Shown one piece after another: positions 10,258 through 18,326 of a stretch of DNA of 64,000 nucleotides. The first letter of the stretch is position 1, and every line of letters starts with the position of its first letter. The stretch comes from Bifidobacterium asteroides (GTDB taxonomy: Bacteria; Actinomycetota; Actinomycetes; Actinomycetales; Bifidobacteriaceae), in the NCBI RefSeq assembly GCF_003202755.1, contig NZ_QGLK01000005.1:186001-250000 (forward strand), written 5' to 3'. The notes beneath the pieces are model-generated. The model searched no databases, had not been told where the DNA came from, and saw only the letters and a list, made by a program, of their open reading frames with translations. A program made the position numbers and the translations under genes.

Positions 10258-12089
10258 GCCTGCTCCTCCCCGCCCAGATCCAGGGTGACCAGGGTCTGGC
10301 CCGGATCCACCCCTTGTGCCACGGACACATCGATGGTCTTCACACGCCCCTTGGCCGGGGCATAGACGTAGTTCTCCATCTTCATGGACTCCAGAACCAC
10401 CAGCAGGTCGCCCTTGTCCACCTCCTGGTCGGGGGCCACGTTGATGCGGGTGACCACCGCTTGCATGGTGGCCACGATGACGCCGGACCGGGCCGCATCC
10501 TGCCGGGGGGTGCCAGGCTCCTGATCCCGCAACCCGCGTCCACGCAAGGGCTGCCGGGGCCGGGAAATGCCGCCATGGCCGCCGACGCCGCCCATGCCGC
10601 CCAGCAGTGACTGGGGCAGAGCCAACCTGACCCGCTTGTCGTCGATCTCCACGTTGTAGGTCTCCATGGGATCGCTGTCCCGGTCCTGTTCCTGGGCGGA
10701 GGCACCGGAGACCGAGGCGGGCTGGCCGCTGCCGTTGGAGGCAGGCTCCACGTTCAGATAGACCCGTTCCAGCCATTTGGTAGACACGTCGAAGGAGTGC
10801 CCGTCCTCGGCGGTGAACTCGGGGTTGGTGAAGATCTTCTGGAAGAGCCCAGCCGGGGTGGGGACCCCACTGATGCTCATCTCGCGCAGGGCCCGGCGAA
10901 CCCTGGCCACGGCGGCCGGGCGGTCCTGGGCGGTCACGATCAGCTTGCCCATCATGGAGTCGTCCCTGGGCGAGACCGTGTCGCCCACCTCGACGCCCGA
11001 GTCCACGCGGATGCCGGGGCCGGAAGGCCACTGAATCGACTCGATGGTCCCTGAGCTGGGGGTCAGGTTGGTGGCCGGGTCCTCGCTGGTGATGCGCAAC
11101 TCGAAGCTGTGACCGCGGGGCGGAGGCGCCACATTCAGGGAGCCGCCGTCGGCGATCCGCAGCTGCTCGCGGACCAGGTCCAGTCCACAGACCTGCTCGC
11201 TGACCGTATGCTCCACCTGCAGCCGCGGGTTGACCTCCATGAAGTAGACATCGTCCCTGGGGGTGACCAGAAACTCGCAGGTGCCCAGGCCCACGTAGCC
11301 CACCGTGTCGAACAGGCGGCGGGAGAACCCCTCCAGCTGGGCGATCACGTCGTCGGACAGGAAGGGAGCCGGGGCCTCCTCCACCAGCTTCTGGTTGCGG
11401 CGCTGAACCGAGCAGTCCCTGGTGGAATAGACGGTGAACTGGCCGTGGCTGTCCCTGCCGGACTGGGTCTCCACGTGTCGGGCGCGGTCCACGAACTTCT
11501 CGATGAAGTAGTCGCCCAGGTCGCCGCCCTGAAGAGCGTCATGGTTCATATAGAAGGTGCGCAGCTCGTCGCTGTCATTGATCAGGGTTATCCCCCGGCC
11601 GCCGCCGCCGTCAGCCTTCTTCATCATGACCGGATAGCCGTGCTCGTCGGCGAAGTCCAGCAGGGGGCGCATGTCGGTGACGGGCTCGCTCAGGCCCGGC
11701 ACCACAGGCACCCTGGCCCGCTCGGCCACCTTGCAGGCGGTGATCTTGTCGCCCAGCTCGTCCAGGACCTCCGGGGCCGGACCTACCCAGGTGATGCCCG
11801 CATCAAGCACCTTGCGGGCGAAGGAGGAGAACTCGGAAAGGAAGCCGTATCCCGGGTGAAGGGCATCAGCGCCGGCCCGGCGGGCGATGGAGACGATCAG
11901 ATCCTCGTTCATGTAGGTCTCCATGTTGGTATCCCCGGGCAAGAGGTAGGCCTCGTCCGCCATCTGGGCATATGGGGCATCCCGATCCTGGTCGGCATAG
12001 ACCGCCACGGTGGCGATCCCCATCTCCTGGGCTGTGCGCACAACCCGCAGGGCTATCTCGCCGCGGTTGGCGATCAGCAGTTTTTTCAT
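10254..12089 (-). CDS. accC: Acyl-CoA carboxylase alpha subunit (biotin carboxylase + biotin carrier)
   Basis: 611 residues. The N-terminal biotin carboxylase begins MKKLLIANRGEIALR and has the ATP-grasp glycine loop KKADGGGGRGI and the EVNPRLQVEHTVSE catalytic strand. The C-terminal biotin carrier domain has ESMKMEN, with Lys570 the expected biotin site. Between them lies a flexible linker with a glycine run (GGMGGVGGHGG) and a short EQDRDSD stretch. It carboxylates its own biotin with bicarbonate and ATP and passes it to AccD. The upstream sequence GGAGAGGGGA supports the ATG at 12089. The birA stop is 65 bases upstream, so modifying enzyme, carrier, transferase and synthase form one likely operon. 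Confidence 0.95.
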   Translation of the reverse strand: MKKLLIANRGEIALRVVRTAQEMGIATVAVYADQDRDAPYAQMADEAYLLPGDTNMETYMNEDLIVSIARRAGADALHPGYGFLSEFSSFARKVLDAGITWVGPAPEVLDELGDKITACKVAERARVPVVPGLSEPVTDMRPLLDFADEHGYPVMMKKADGGGGRGITLINDSDELRTFYMNHDALQGGDLGDYFIEKFVDRARHVETQSGRDSHGQFTVYSTRDCSVQRRNQKLVEEAPAPFLSDDVIAQLEGFSRRLFDTVGYVGLGTCEFLVTPRDDVYFMEVNPRLQVEHTVSEQVCGLDLVREQLRIADGGSLNVAPPPRGHSFELRITSEDPATNLTPSSGTIESIQWPSGPGIRVDSGVEVGDTVSPRDDSMMGKLIVTAQDRPAAVARVRRALREMSISGVPTPAGLFQKIFTNPEFTAEDGHSFDVSTKWLERVYLNVEPASNGSGQPASVSGASAQEQDRDSDPMETYNVEIDDKRVRLALPQSLLGGMGGVGGHGGISRPRQPLRGRGLRDQEPGTPRQDAARSGVIVATMQAVVTRINVAPDQEVDKGDLLVVLESMKMENYVYAPAKGRVKTIDVSVAQGVDPGQTLVTLDLGGEEQA

Positions 12090-12154
12090 TCCCCTCTCCT
12101 CACTGGTTGCTCAAGGGTGATTGGACTGACGGAAAGTATGAACAGGGTGGGACT

Positions 12155-13282
12155 TTAGGCCCCCACAGCGGCCACTTCAGGCAGGACGCCAACGTCTGCC
12201 GTAGATACGTCAACCTGATCGCCATCCGACAGCTGCACCCGCAAGGAGGCATCCGGGTTGATCTCCAGAGCACGGCCCTCCACGGGCTCACCGGCCACGG
12301 GGACGACCCTGACCCGCTTACCCAGCGTCCAGCTGAGCGCGGCAATCCGCGAGCGCAGCCCCTGGGGCCCGTTCAAGGTCCTGTCCAGCGACCCGTCAAG
12401 GCCAAGGGGGGCCATCTCCCCACTCAGGTGCCAGCTGATGGCGTCGACCAGGTCGTTGCGAAGAGACTGGTAGTCGGGCAGGTCCCGGTAATGGAACTGC
12501 AGGGATGTGGACTCCGCAATAGGCAGCGCCTCCCGGGGCAGGAACAGGTTGATGCCGATGCCGACAACCAAGGCCGACCAGTCCCGATCCACCCGGACCA
12601 GCTCGCAGAGAATGCCCCCCAGCTTGGCCCCGCGGCAAAACAGATCATTGGGCCATTTGAGAGTCAGGACCCTGTCAGGGTCGCCACCGTCAGCCAGCGG
12701 GCAACCGTGGTACCCAAGCACGTCCTGCAGGCCTTCCAGAGCAGCCAGCCCCGCCACCATGGGCATCCATCCGCCAAAGGGTCCAGCCAGCAGTCCAGTG
12801 GGCAGCGGCAGGGCCCAGGTGGCCAGCAGGGAGCATCGGGCCTGATTGACCCAGGTTCGGGCAAGACGACCGCGGCACCGGGACTGCGCATCGGCAACCG
12901 CTACGCTCAGCGGCATGGTGCTCCCCCCGGCGCCCGGCCATCGCCGAATACCTTTACTTGCGACTCTTCCCTCGTACCGTGTAGTCGTAGAAACACCCTG
13001 ACGGGCGTTTTTTCGAGGCGTATCTTCGGCTTTTCCCCTTGTGCCAGAGGCCAGTCCCTTCACGGTCTCCGTGCTCGTTGTCGATTCACCGCCCCCAAAC
13101 AGCCGCTCGACCCGGTCGCGCGCATCCGAATACGTCGAGGCTTCCAGAGCATGAGCCACGAGCGTATTGGTCGAATCGACGGTGTCGAGCACCACGATCG
13201 AGGAGAGTACGCCACTGTCCAGCGATGCCGAAGGCTGCCACTTGATATTCTGATGAGGCACGCGTTCCACTATACGGCACAA
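12155..13282 (-). CDS. birA: Biotin-protein ligase, class I (no DNA-binding domain)
   Basis: 375 residues at most. It attaches biotin to the carrier lysine of AccC. Motifs seen: VDSTNT near residue 34, KWPND, and LGGILCEL; there is no N-terminal winged helix, so it should not act as a repressor. The usual biotinyl-AMP loop GRGRxGR reads CRGRLAR here, keeping the central RGR. The distance between DSTN and that loop is about 100 residues, against roughly 26 in E. coli BirA, because of a Ser/Thr/Arg-rich insertion (about residues 50-120). The start is uncertain: TTG at 13282, GTG at 13270 or GTG at 13261, none with a convincing ribosome site. Divergent from the membrane protein gene at 13439. 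Confidence 0.88.
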   Translation of the reverse strand: MCRIVERVPHQNIKWQPSASLDSGVLSSIVVLDTVDSTNTLVAHALEASTYSDARDRVERLFGGGESTTSTETVKGLASGTRGKAEDTPRKNARQGVSTTTRYEGRVASKGIRRWPGAGGSTMPLSVAVADAQSRCRGRLARTWVNQARCSLLATWALPLPTGLLAGPFGGWMPMVAGLAALEGLQDVLGYHGCPLADGGDPDRVLTLKWPNDLFCRGAKLGGILCELVRVDRDWSALVVGIGINLFLPREALPIAESTSLQFHYRDLPDYQSLRNDLVDAISWHLSGEMAPLGLDGSLDRTLNGPQGLRSRIAALSWTLGKRVRVVPVAGEPVEGRALEINPDASLRVQLSDGDQVDVSTADVGVLPEVAAVGA

Positions 13283-13438
13283 GGGGTCAGCCCCGGTAGC
13301 GAACCACCCACAAAAGCGACGGCCGGTTTTTGTATCTTTTCACAGGAGACCCTTGGATAGCTCAGAGCGCATCCTCGGATGGGCACTGGATAAAATAGGG
13401 AAGCCGTACACCAGGCATGACCCGCGAAAGGGGTTCTT

Positions 13439-15331
13439 TTGAGCGCAGACAGCGGACGGGCGCAAGCGAGAGAGGCGGGCGAACAACCTGTGCAGACATC
13501 TGCCTTGCAGACCGGGAGGCCTGGATCTCGTGCATCCCGGACCGTCGGCCTGGTCCTGGCTTTGCTGGCCTGCCTCTGGATTGCCTTCTGCACTGGACTG
13601 GGCCCCATCTACCGTCAGCAGGGTTCGCTGACACAGGTGGGCCTGCCCCAGGTGCTGATCATGCTGGGAACCCTGGTCCTCTGCCTGGCACTGGTCCTGG
13701 TCTGCCGCCGGATTCTGCTGGGTTGCGAACCCCTTCGGATGCCGCAACGGCTGACCGCCCTGGCGCAGCGCCCACGGATGCGTACCTACGCGGCCTTCAT
13801 CACCAGACAAACCAGTGGCTGGCGACCCATCATGCGTCTGCTCCTGCTGGGCTGGGCCTGGGCCTTTTTTACCCTGCTGGCCGCCTACGGGGCCGACCTG
13901 TATGCACAGGCCCAGGAATGCGCCAACTTCCTGACTCAGCTGCAGGGCGATCAGCTCCCCTACGGCGGCAATGCCTTCACCCAGATGGACGTCTATCCCA
14001 TCGGTCATTACCTGTGGCCGGGTCACCCGGCCTTCCTGACCGACCAGCACAACATAGTGCTGACCCTGTTTTACGGGATGACCATCATGGCCTCCAACCA
14101 TCTGACCGGATCCTATGACGCGGGCATCGTGCTCCTAGCGGGGCTGCAGGTGATCTTCGCAGCCTTCTGCTGCGCCGTCACTGCCGACCGCTTCCTGCGT
14201 GGCAGTAAAACCGAACATTTCGGGGCCCTGGCCCGCACCCTGGTCATGATCTTCTTCCTCTTCTCCCCCTTTGTAGTCTTCAGCACCTTCAGCCTGACCA
14301 AATCCCCACTCTTCGCCTTCGCCTTCGTCTGGTGGTTCGGCATCTGGCACCAGCTGGAGTCAGCGGACAAGAACTCGCCACTGTACGCCAACCAGGCGGC
14401 CCGACTGCGGCCTGCCCTCGCCTTGAGCACCCTGACCATGCTGATCAGCGCCAAGTATGGCCTTTACATCGTCCTGGCCCAGCTGGTTCTGGCCCTGATC
14501 ATCCACCGTCGCCAGTGGGCCACCATCCTGATAGGTCTCCTGCTGCCCCTGGTCCTGTTCACAGGGGTGACCGGCGCCCTGACGGCCACAGGGACGGTCA
14601 TCAAGGGTGACCCCGTGGAGAGCCGCAGCATCCAGCTGCAGCAGATCGCCCGGGTGGCCCAGCGCAACCCTCAGGGGATTCCGGCCCAGGCGAGGGCCGA
14701 CCTTGAGCCCATCATGGACCTGGACAATGCCGCCATCCAGTACACCCCCTGGGAGGCAGACCGGGTCAAGTCCTCGGGCAACCAGCCCAAACTGATCGTC
14801 TATCGATGGAGAACCGTCACGCCCGAGCAGCTGTCCCGGTTGAATCGGGCCTGGCTCCAGGTGGGACGGCGCAACCCGATGATCTACCTGGATGCATTCA
14901 TGGCCGAATCCTACGGGTACTTCGACCCCGGCGACCCTGCCTACGTGGCCATGTCCTACTACCTCAACAACGGCTACGTGCAGAACTCGGGCTCCTGGCT
15001 GGCGGCCTGGTGCCATGACTGGCGCAATGGGGTGACCGGATTGGTCAGAACCTGGGCAGACACCCCCCTGCTGGGCCTGGTGGCACGGGCCAACTTCTGG
15101 GTGGTGGCCGCCCTGCTGCTGATCGTCGCCCGCCTGGCAGCCGGCCACTGGCGCGAGGCCCTGTGCTGGTTCCCCCTCCTGCTGATCATGGGGGTCATGA
15201 TCACTGCTCCGGCCAACAACTTCGAACGGCACATGCTGCCGGTGGACATGGCAGTGCCCTTCCTGATCCTGGACATGGTCCGGCAGAGTCGCCGTGCCCG
15301 CGCCGAAAACCTGATGGACCGGCCGACATGA
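13439..15331 (+). CDS. Multi-span membrane protein, DUF6020-like
   Basis: 630 residues starting at TTG 13439, with AAAGGGG 5 bases before it at 13427-13433. About a dozen hydrophobic segments are visible, first near residues 35-58. A large hydrophilic region at about 380-510 lies between transmembrane blocks, and a short motif QMDVYPIGHYLWPGHPAF follows the third or fourth span. This layout, and the resemblance to the DUF6020 proteins of bifidobacteria and lactobacilli, suggest a polytopic enzyme of the GT-C glycosyltransferase type, but no function is established and the family call is from memory. Its stop overlaps the next gene's start (ATGA at 15328-15331), so the two are translationally coupled. 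Confidence 0.7.
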   Translation: MSADSGRAQAREAGEQPVQTSALQTGRPGSRASRTVGLVLALLACLWIAFCTGLGPIYRQQGSLTQVGLPQVLIMLGTLVLCLALVLVCRRILLGCEPLRMPQRLTALAQRPRMRTYAAFITRQTSGWRPIMRLLLLGWAWAFFTLLAAYGADLYAQAQECANFLTQLQGDQLPYGGNAFTQMDVYPIGHYLWPGHPAFLTDQHNIVLTLFYGMTIMASNHLTGSYDAGIVLLAGLQVIFAAFCCAVTADRFLRGSKTEHFGALARTLVMIFFLFSPFVVFSTFSLTKSPLFAFAFVWWFGIWHQLESADKNSPLYANQAARLRPALALSTLTMLISAKYGLYIVLAQLVLALIIHRRQWATILIGLLLPLVLFTGVTGALTATGTVIKGDPVESRSIQLQQIARVAQRNPQGIPAQARADLEPIMDLDNAAIQYTPWEADRVKSSGNQPKLIVYRWRTVTPEQLSRLNRAWLQVGRRNPMIYLDAFMAESYGYFDPGDPAYVAMSYYLNNGYVQNSGSWLAAWCHDWRNGVTGLVRTWADTPLLGLVARANFWVVAALLLIVARLAAGHWREALCWFPLLLIMGVMITAPANNFERHMLPVDMAVPFLILDMVRQSRRARAENLMDRPT

Positions 15332-16560
15332 TCGGCAAGTCGAAGCGGTCCAGACCGAAGGACGATGAACCTGCCGAGGCGCAGCAAGCTCACCGGGCAC
15401 CTACTGCCTCCGATGCCGCCATGGAGCAGATTCTCCTGAAGACACTGGATCATCTGCAGGAGGCGTTGCCCTGGGCCAAGTCCTTGCCCGCTGATGGACG
15501 CAGAACCTTGGAGGGGGCCATTCAAACGGCTCTGGACGACCTGCTGTCTCGACTTGACGCACAGGGTACAGAAGACAGTGAAGTCCCCTCCCCTGTACCA
15601 GCCGAGCTCTCTCGGAGCCTGGGCCCGCACCGAGCCATGGAGCTGACCCGGGTCATTCTGGACATGCTTGAGCAAGCTGGCCGGACCATGGGAGCCGAAG
15701 AGGAACGAGCCACGCTGGTCTACACCCGCCAAGCCGCCACAGCGGCAGCCGAGCTCTACGCCGACCTGGCCGAGGCAAGGAACGGACGCAAGGCAGTAAC
15801 GGAGTCGAGAATCATTCGGCATCTGATCGAGAAAACGGCAGACACACGGACGGTGGATGATCTGGCCCGTTTAGGCTGGCCGACCGAATTCGACTGCTTC
15901 GCTGTCGTTGGCGAGGCCCAGGGCAATGATGACGGGCAGGGCATGGAGAACGCCCGCCAGCCCATACACACTACAGTGGTCCGTCAAGGCGGCAGGGCTC
16001 TGGTGGGCGAGAGCGAGGGGCTCACGGTGGTCCTGATCAATCCCGACCGGTCGGGCACCCCAGCCGACTTCTGCGCATCCATCCTGCGATTCTTTACCGA
16101 TGAGTCAGCTGTCTGTCTAGGACCACTCCGCCATGGGATCTCCGGTGCGGAAGCCTCCATCCGAGCCGCTTTGAGCACGCACGCGGCGGCTCCAGCAGTG
16201 GCTGACCCCATCACCGCCGCCCTTCCCAGACCACTGCACGCCGACGACCTGCTGCCCGAACGAGCCCTGAACGGAGACACGGACGCTGCCGACCAGCTCT
16301 ATCAAGAGGTCTATATGAGCTTGGCCGGACAGGATCCGGACGGGCCCCTGCCGACCACGCTGCTCACCTTTCTGCGCTCGGGCAACTCGCTGGAGGTCAC
16401 CGCCAAAAAGCTAGGCATCCATCCCAACACCGTGCGCTACCGGCTGAGGCGCTGTGTGGAAGTGACTGGCTGGGATGCTATGGACCCTCGAGAATCCTTC
16501 GTCCTTCAGGCGGCCCTGATCATCGGCAGAATCCGCAGGTCGCACCCCGGCGCCGACTGA
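15328..16560 (+). CDS. PucR/CdaR-type transcriptional regulator
   Basis: 410 residues from ATG 15328; the open frame extends upstream, but this start overlaps the previous stop as ATGA. The C-terminal 60 residues are a PucR-type helix-turn-helix: SLEVTAKKLGIHPNTVRYRL followed by a partner helix and a conserved FVLQAALIIGRI tail. The first 330 residues have no signature I recognise; the charged N-terminus and the middle region resemble the effector part of such regulators. Streptomyces FasR, which activates fatty acid synthesis genes, is of this type, and the fas cluster lies 2 kb away, so control of lipid synthesis is a reasonable guess. Nothing in the sequence shows it directly. Confidence 0.85.
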   Translation: MIGKSKRSRPKDDEPAEAQQAHRAPTASDAAMEQILLKTLDHLQEALPWAKSLPADGRRTLEGAIQTALDDLLSRLDAQGTEDSEVPSPVPAELSRSLGPHRAMELTRVILDMLEQAGRTMGAEEERATLVYTRQAATAAAELYADLAEARNGRKAVTESRIIRHLIEKTADTRTVDDLARLGWPTEFDCFAVVGEAQGNDDGQGMENARQPIHTTVVRQGGRALVGESEGLTVVLINPDRSGTPADFCASILRFFTDESAVCLGPLRHGISGAEASIRAALSTHAAAPAVADPITAALPRPLHADDLLPERALNGDTDAADQLYQEVYMSLAGQDPDGPLPTTLLTFLRSGNSLEVTAKKLGIHPNTVRYRLRRCVEVTGWDAMDPRESFVLQAALIIGRIRRSHPGAD

Positions 16561-16843
16561 TGACAAATTCGGGCGAAAACATGCAAAAGGGCGAGGGGCC
16601 GAAAGGCTACCGTCCTGGAAGTGTAAGGCTAACAGAATCAGAGCATTGCGATGCCTGAGAGAACGCTCTGTCCCATAGTGTTAACAGTGGATTTGACGAT
16701 GTGCACTCGCTCCTTTCACAGGACATCCATCCGGAAAGATGACCTGTCCAATCATTGCCCCTGACCAAATCTTGCTAACGCAGACATCGAGCCGAACACG
16801 CGTCACGGAACTCTGCTAGCGAAAAGAAAGTCACTTATCTACT

Positions 16844-16898
16844 GCGCAGCAAGCATTCCTGTGCTTCTTTTGCTCTTTTGAATGCATGATTGCTGCGC
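16844..16898. repeat. Long bipartite inverted repeat
   Basis: Left arm GCGCAGCAA then GCATTC (16844-16858); right arm GAATGC, a 4-base bulge, then TTGCTGCGC (16880-16898). That gives 15 paired bases in two blocks around a 21-base pyrimidine-rich loop. No T-run follows either side, so it is not a classical terminator. It could be a structured RNA, a protein site or the relic of a small element. Confidence 0.6.
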
Positions 16899-16990
16899 TA
16901 ATACTCGTAACCTTTCAGACAAAACATCAAACATACCTAGTGATTAGCAAACAACGCATAGCAACTCAATAAATTTGAATACCAAACAGG

Positions 16991-17039
16991 AAAAGCCTGC
17001 AAAGAAAACCAAAATTATCAATCCTGGCTGACTTTGCAG
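16991..17039 (-). terminator. Probable terminator of the GH3-MFS operon
   Basis: On the minus strand, 24 bases after the MFS stop, CTGCAAAG pairs perfectly with CTTTGCAG (17032-17039 with 16997-17004) around a 27-base loop and is followed by GCTTTTCC. The loop is long and the T-run short, so the call is moderate. Confidence 0.45.
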
Positions 17040-17063
17040 ACTTCGCTATATAACGGCCTGATA

Positions 17064-18326
17064 TTACTTGACCGACTTAATCAGACCCACCAGAATCGCA
17101 CCTCCTAGCGCACATACTGTTGATGCAGGGAATATCGCCTGATATCCGAAAGCAGAAATTAATGTCGCAGAGAGAACTGGTCCGAGAACCTGACCACCTG
17201 TATTAGCCAAATTCAGAATACCTAAGTCCTTCGCAGCAGAATCTGGATTGGGAAGCACTTCAATGTTGAGCGCTTGATCAACTGCATTGTAGGTTCCCAT
17301 TCCGATGCCACCTATGACACCGTAAGCAATCATCGTCCATGGATGGTTATCAAGGAAGGGGATAAAAGCGCCAACGGCTATGAAAAGAGAAGCGATGACA
17401 ACAGGCAACTTACGTCGCTGAATCCGATCCGCGATAGGCCCGGCTACGGCTGACATGACGATTGCAGTCACCATCAAACACAGAGAGATCATCGACACAA
17501 GCCGAGATGTTTGGCTCGAATCCTGCTTCATATAATCAGTCAGAATGTAAAGCTGATACCCTGATATGGCGAAATTCGCTGAGACGATCAGGAATTTGCC
17601 GCACAAGGCCAAGTAGTAATCCCTGGCATGGTGCACAGGAAAGGAAAAATGGTCAATAACCATATGCATGTCGAACCTGGATTTAGGCATATCTAGACTA
17701 GACTGCTCACGCATCCCAAGGGCTCCAACCGGTCCGGCAATCAATGTCAGCAAAGCCATAACAATAAAGCCGGCAGTTACTTTATTAAGGAACTGTGCAC
17801 CAATGATCTGCCCGCCATACAGCCCGATCGAGTATCCAAGGGCATATATGGATGTAATTACGCCTCTATTCCTTGGTGCTGTCATATCAGACAGAATGGC
17901 AATTGAAGGTGCAACGATGGCATTCAAGAACAGCTGATAGATGCACCAGGCAAGCACAAGTAAAACAACCGTATTAGCCATATTGACAACTATCAGCATC
18001 ACAGCACAAGCAATGGAGCCAAAAACTATCCAAGGCGTTCGCCTGCCCCATCGACTCCGAGTCAAGTCTGAAAGAGCACCGAAGACAATATTGGCCAGAG
18101 CCGCCACAATCATTGCACTCGTCGAAAGAATGGCAATGACGCTTTCCTTGGAAGATGGAGCTATCACTGCTACTTTCGATGGCAGCAGCACAGCCTGCAC
18201 ACCAAGATAGGGTCCAATCCATAGGAAAGAAACCAAGGCAAGAGCCACTCCTACACGGTAGGGAGGTTTTGGCTGCTCCTCATCAGTGACAGTACCGCTC
18301 CAGGCTTTTTTAGCAACTGTGCTCAT
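17064..18326 (-). CDS. MFS transporter, probable glycoside/sugar importer
   Basis: 420 residues with twelve predicted membrane segments. The loop between helices 2 and 3 reads GALSDLTRSRWGRRTPW, the MFS signature in the form seen in sugar:cation symporters and SLC45-like proteins, and a second copy (GPIADRIQRRKLPV) stands between helices 8 and 9. Its ATG overlaps the stop of the GH3 gene (ATGA at 18323-18326), so transporter and hydrolase are made together. Because the GH3 protein has no signal peptide, the natural reading is uptake of an intact beta-glycoside followed by cytoplasmic hydrolysis. Codon and base use are more AT-rich than in flanking core genes. Confidence 0.88.
   Translation of the reverse strand: MSTVAKKAWSGTVTDEEQPKPPYRVGVALALVSFLWIGPYLGVQAVLLPSKVAVIAPSSKESVIAILSTSAMIVAALANIVFGALSDLTRSRWGRRTPWIVFGSIACAVMLIVVNMANTVVLLVLAWCIYQLFLNAIVAPSIAILSDMTAPRNRGVITSIYALGYSIGLYGGQIIGAQFLNKVTAGFIVMALLTLIAGPVGALGMREQSSLDMPKSRFDMHMVIDHFSFPVHHARDYYLALCGKFLIVSANFAISGYQLYILTDYMKQDSSQTSRLVSMISLCLMVTAIVMSAVAGPIADRIQRRKLPVVIASLFIAVGAFIPFLDNHPWTMIAYGVIGGIGMGTYNAVDQALNIEVLPNPDSAAKDLGILNLANTGGQVLGPVLSATLISAFGYQAIFPASTVCALGGAILVGLIKSVK

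Larger units (their letters stand above)
16561..17063. other. AT-rich intergenic region without a recognised gene
   Basis: 503 bases between the convergent PucR-type gene and the MFS gene. Base composition falls sharply compared with the region to the left. No open frame with a ribosome site and family similarity was seen. It contains two inverted repeats listed separately (16844-16898 and 16997-17039). Confidence 0.6.
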
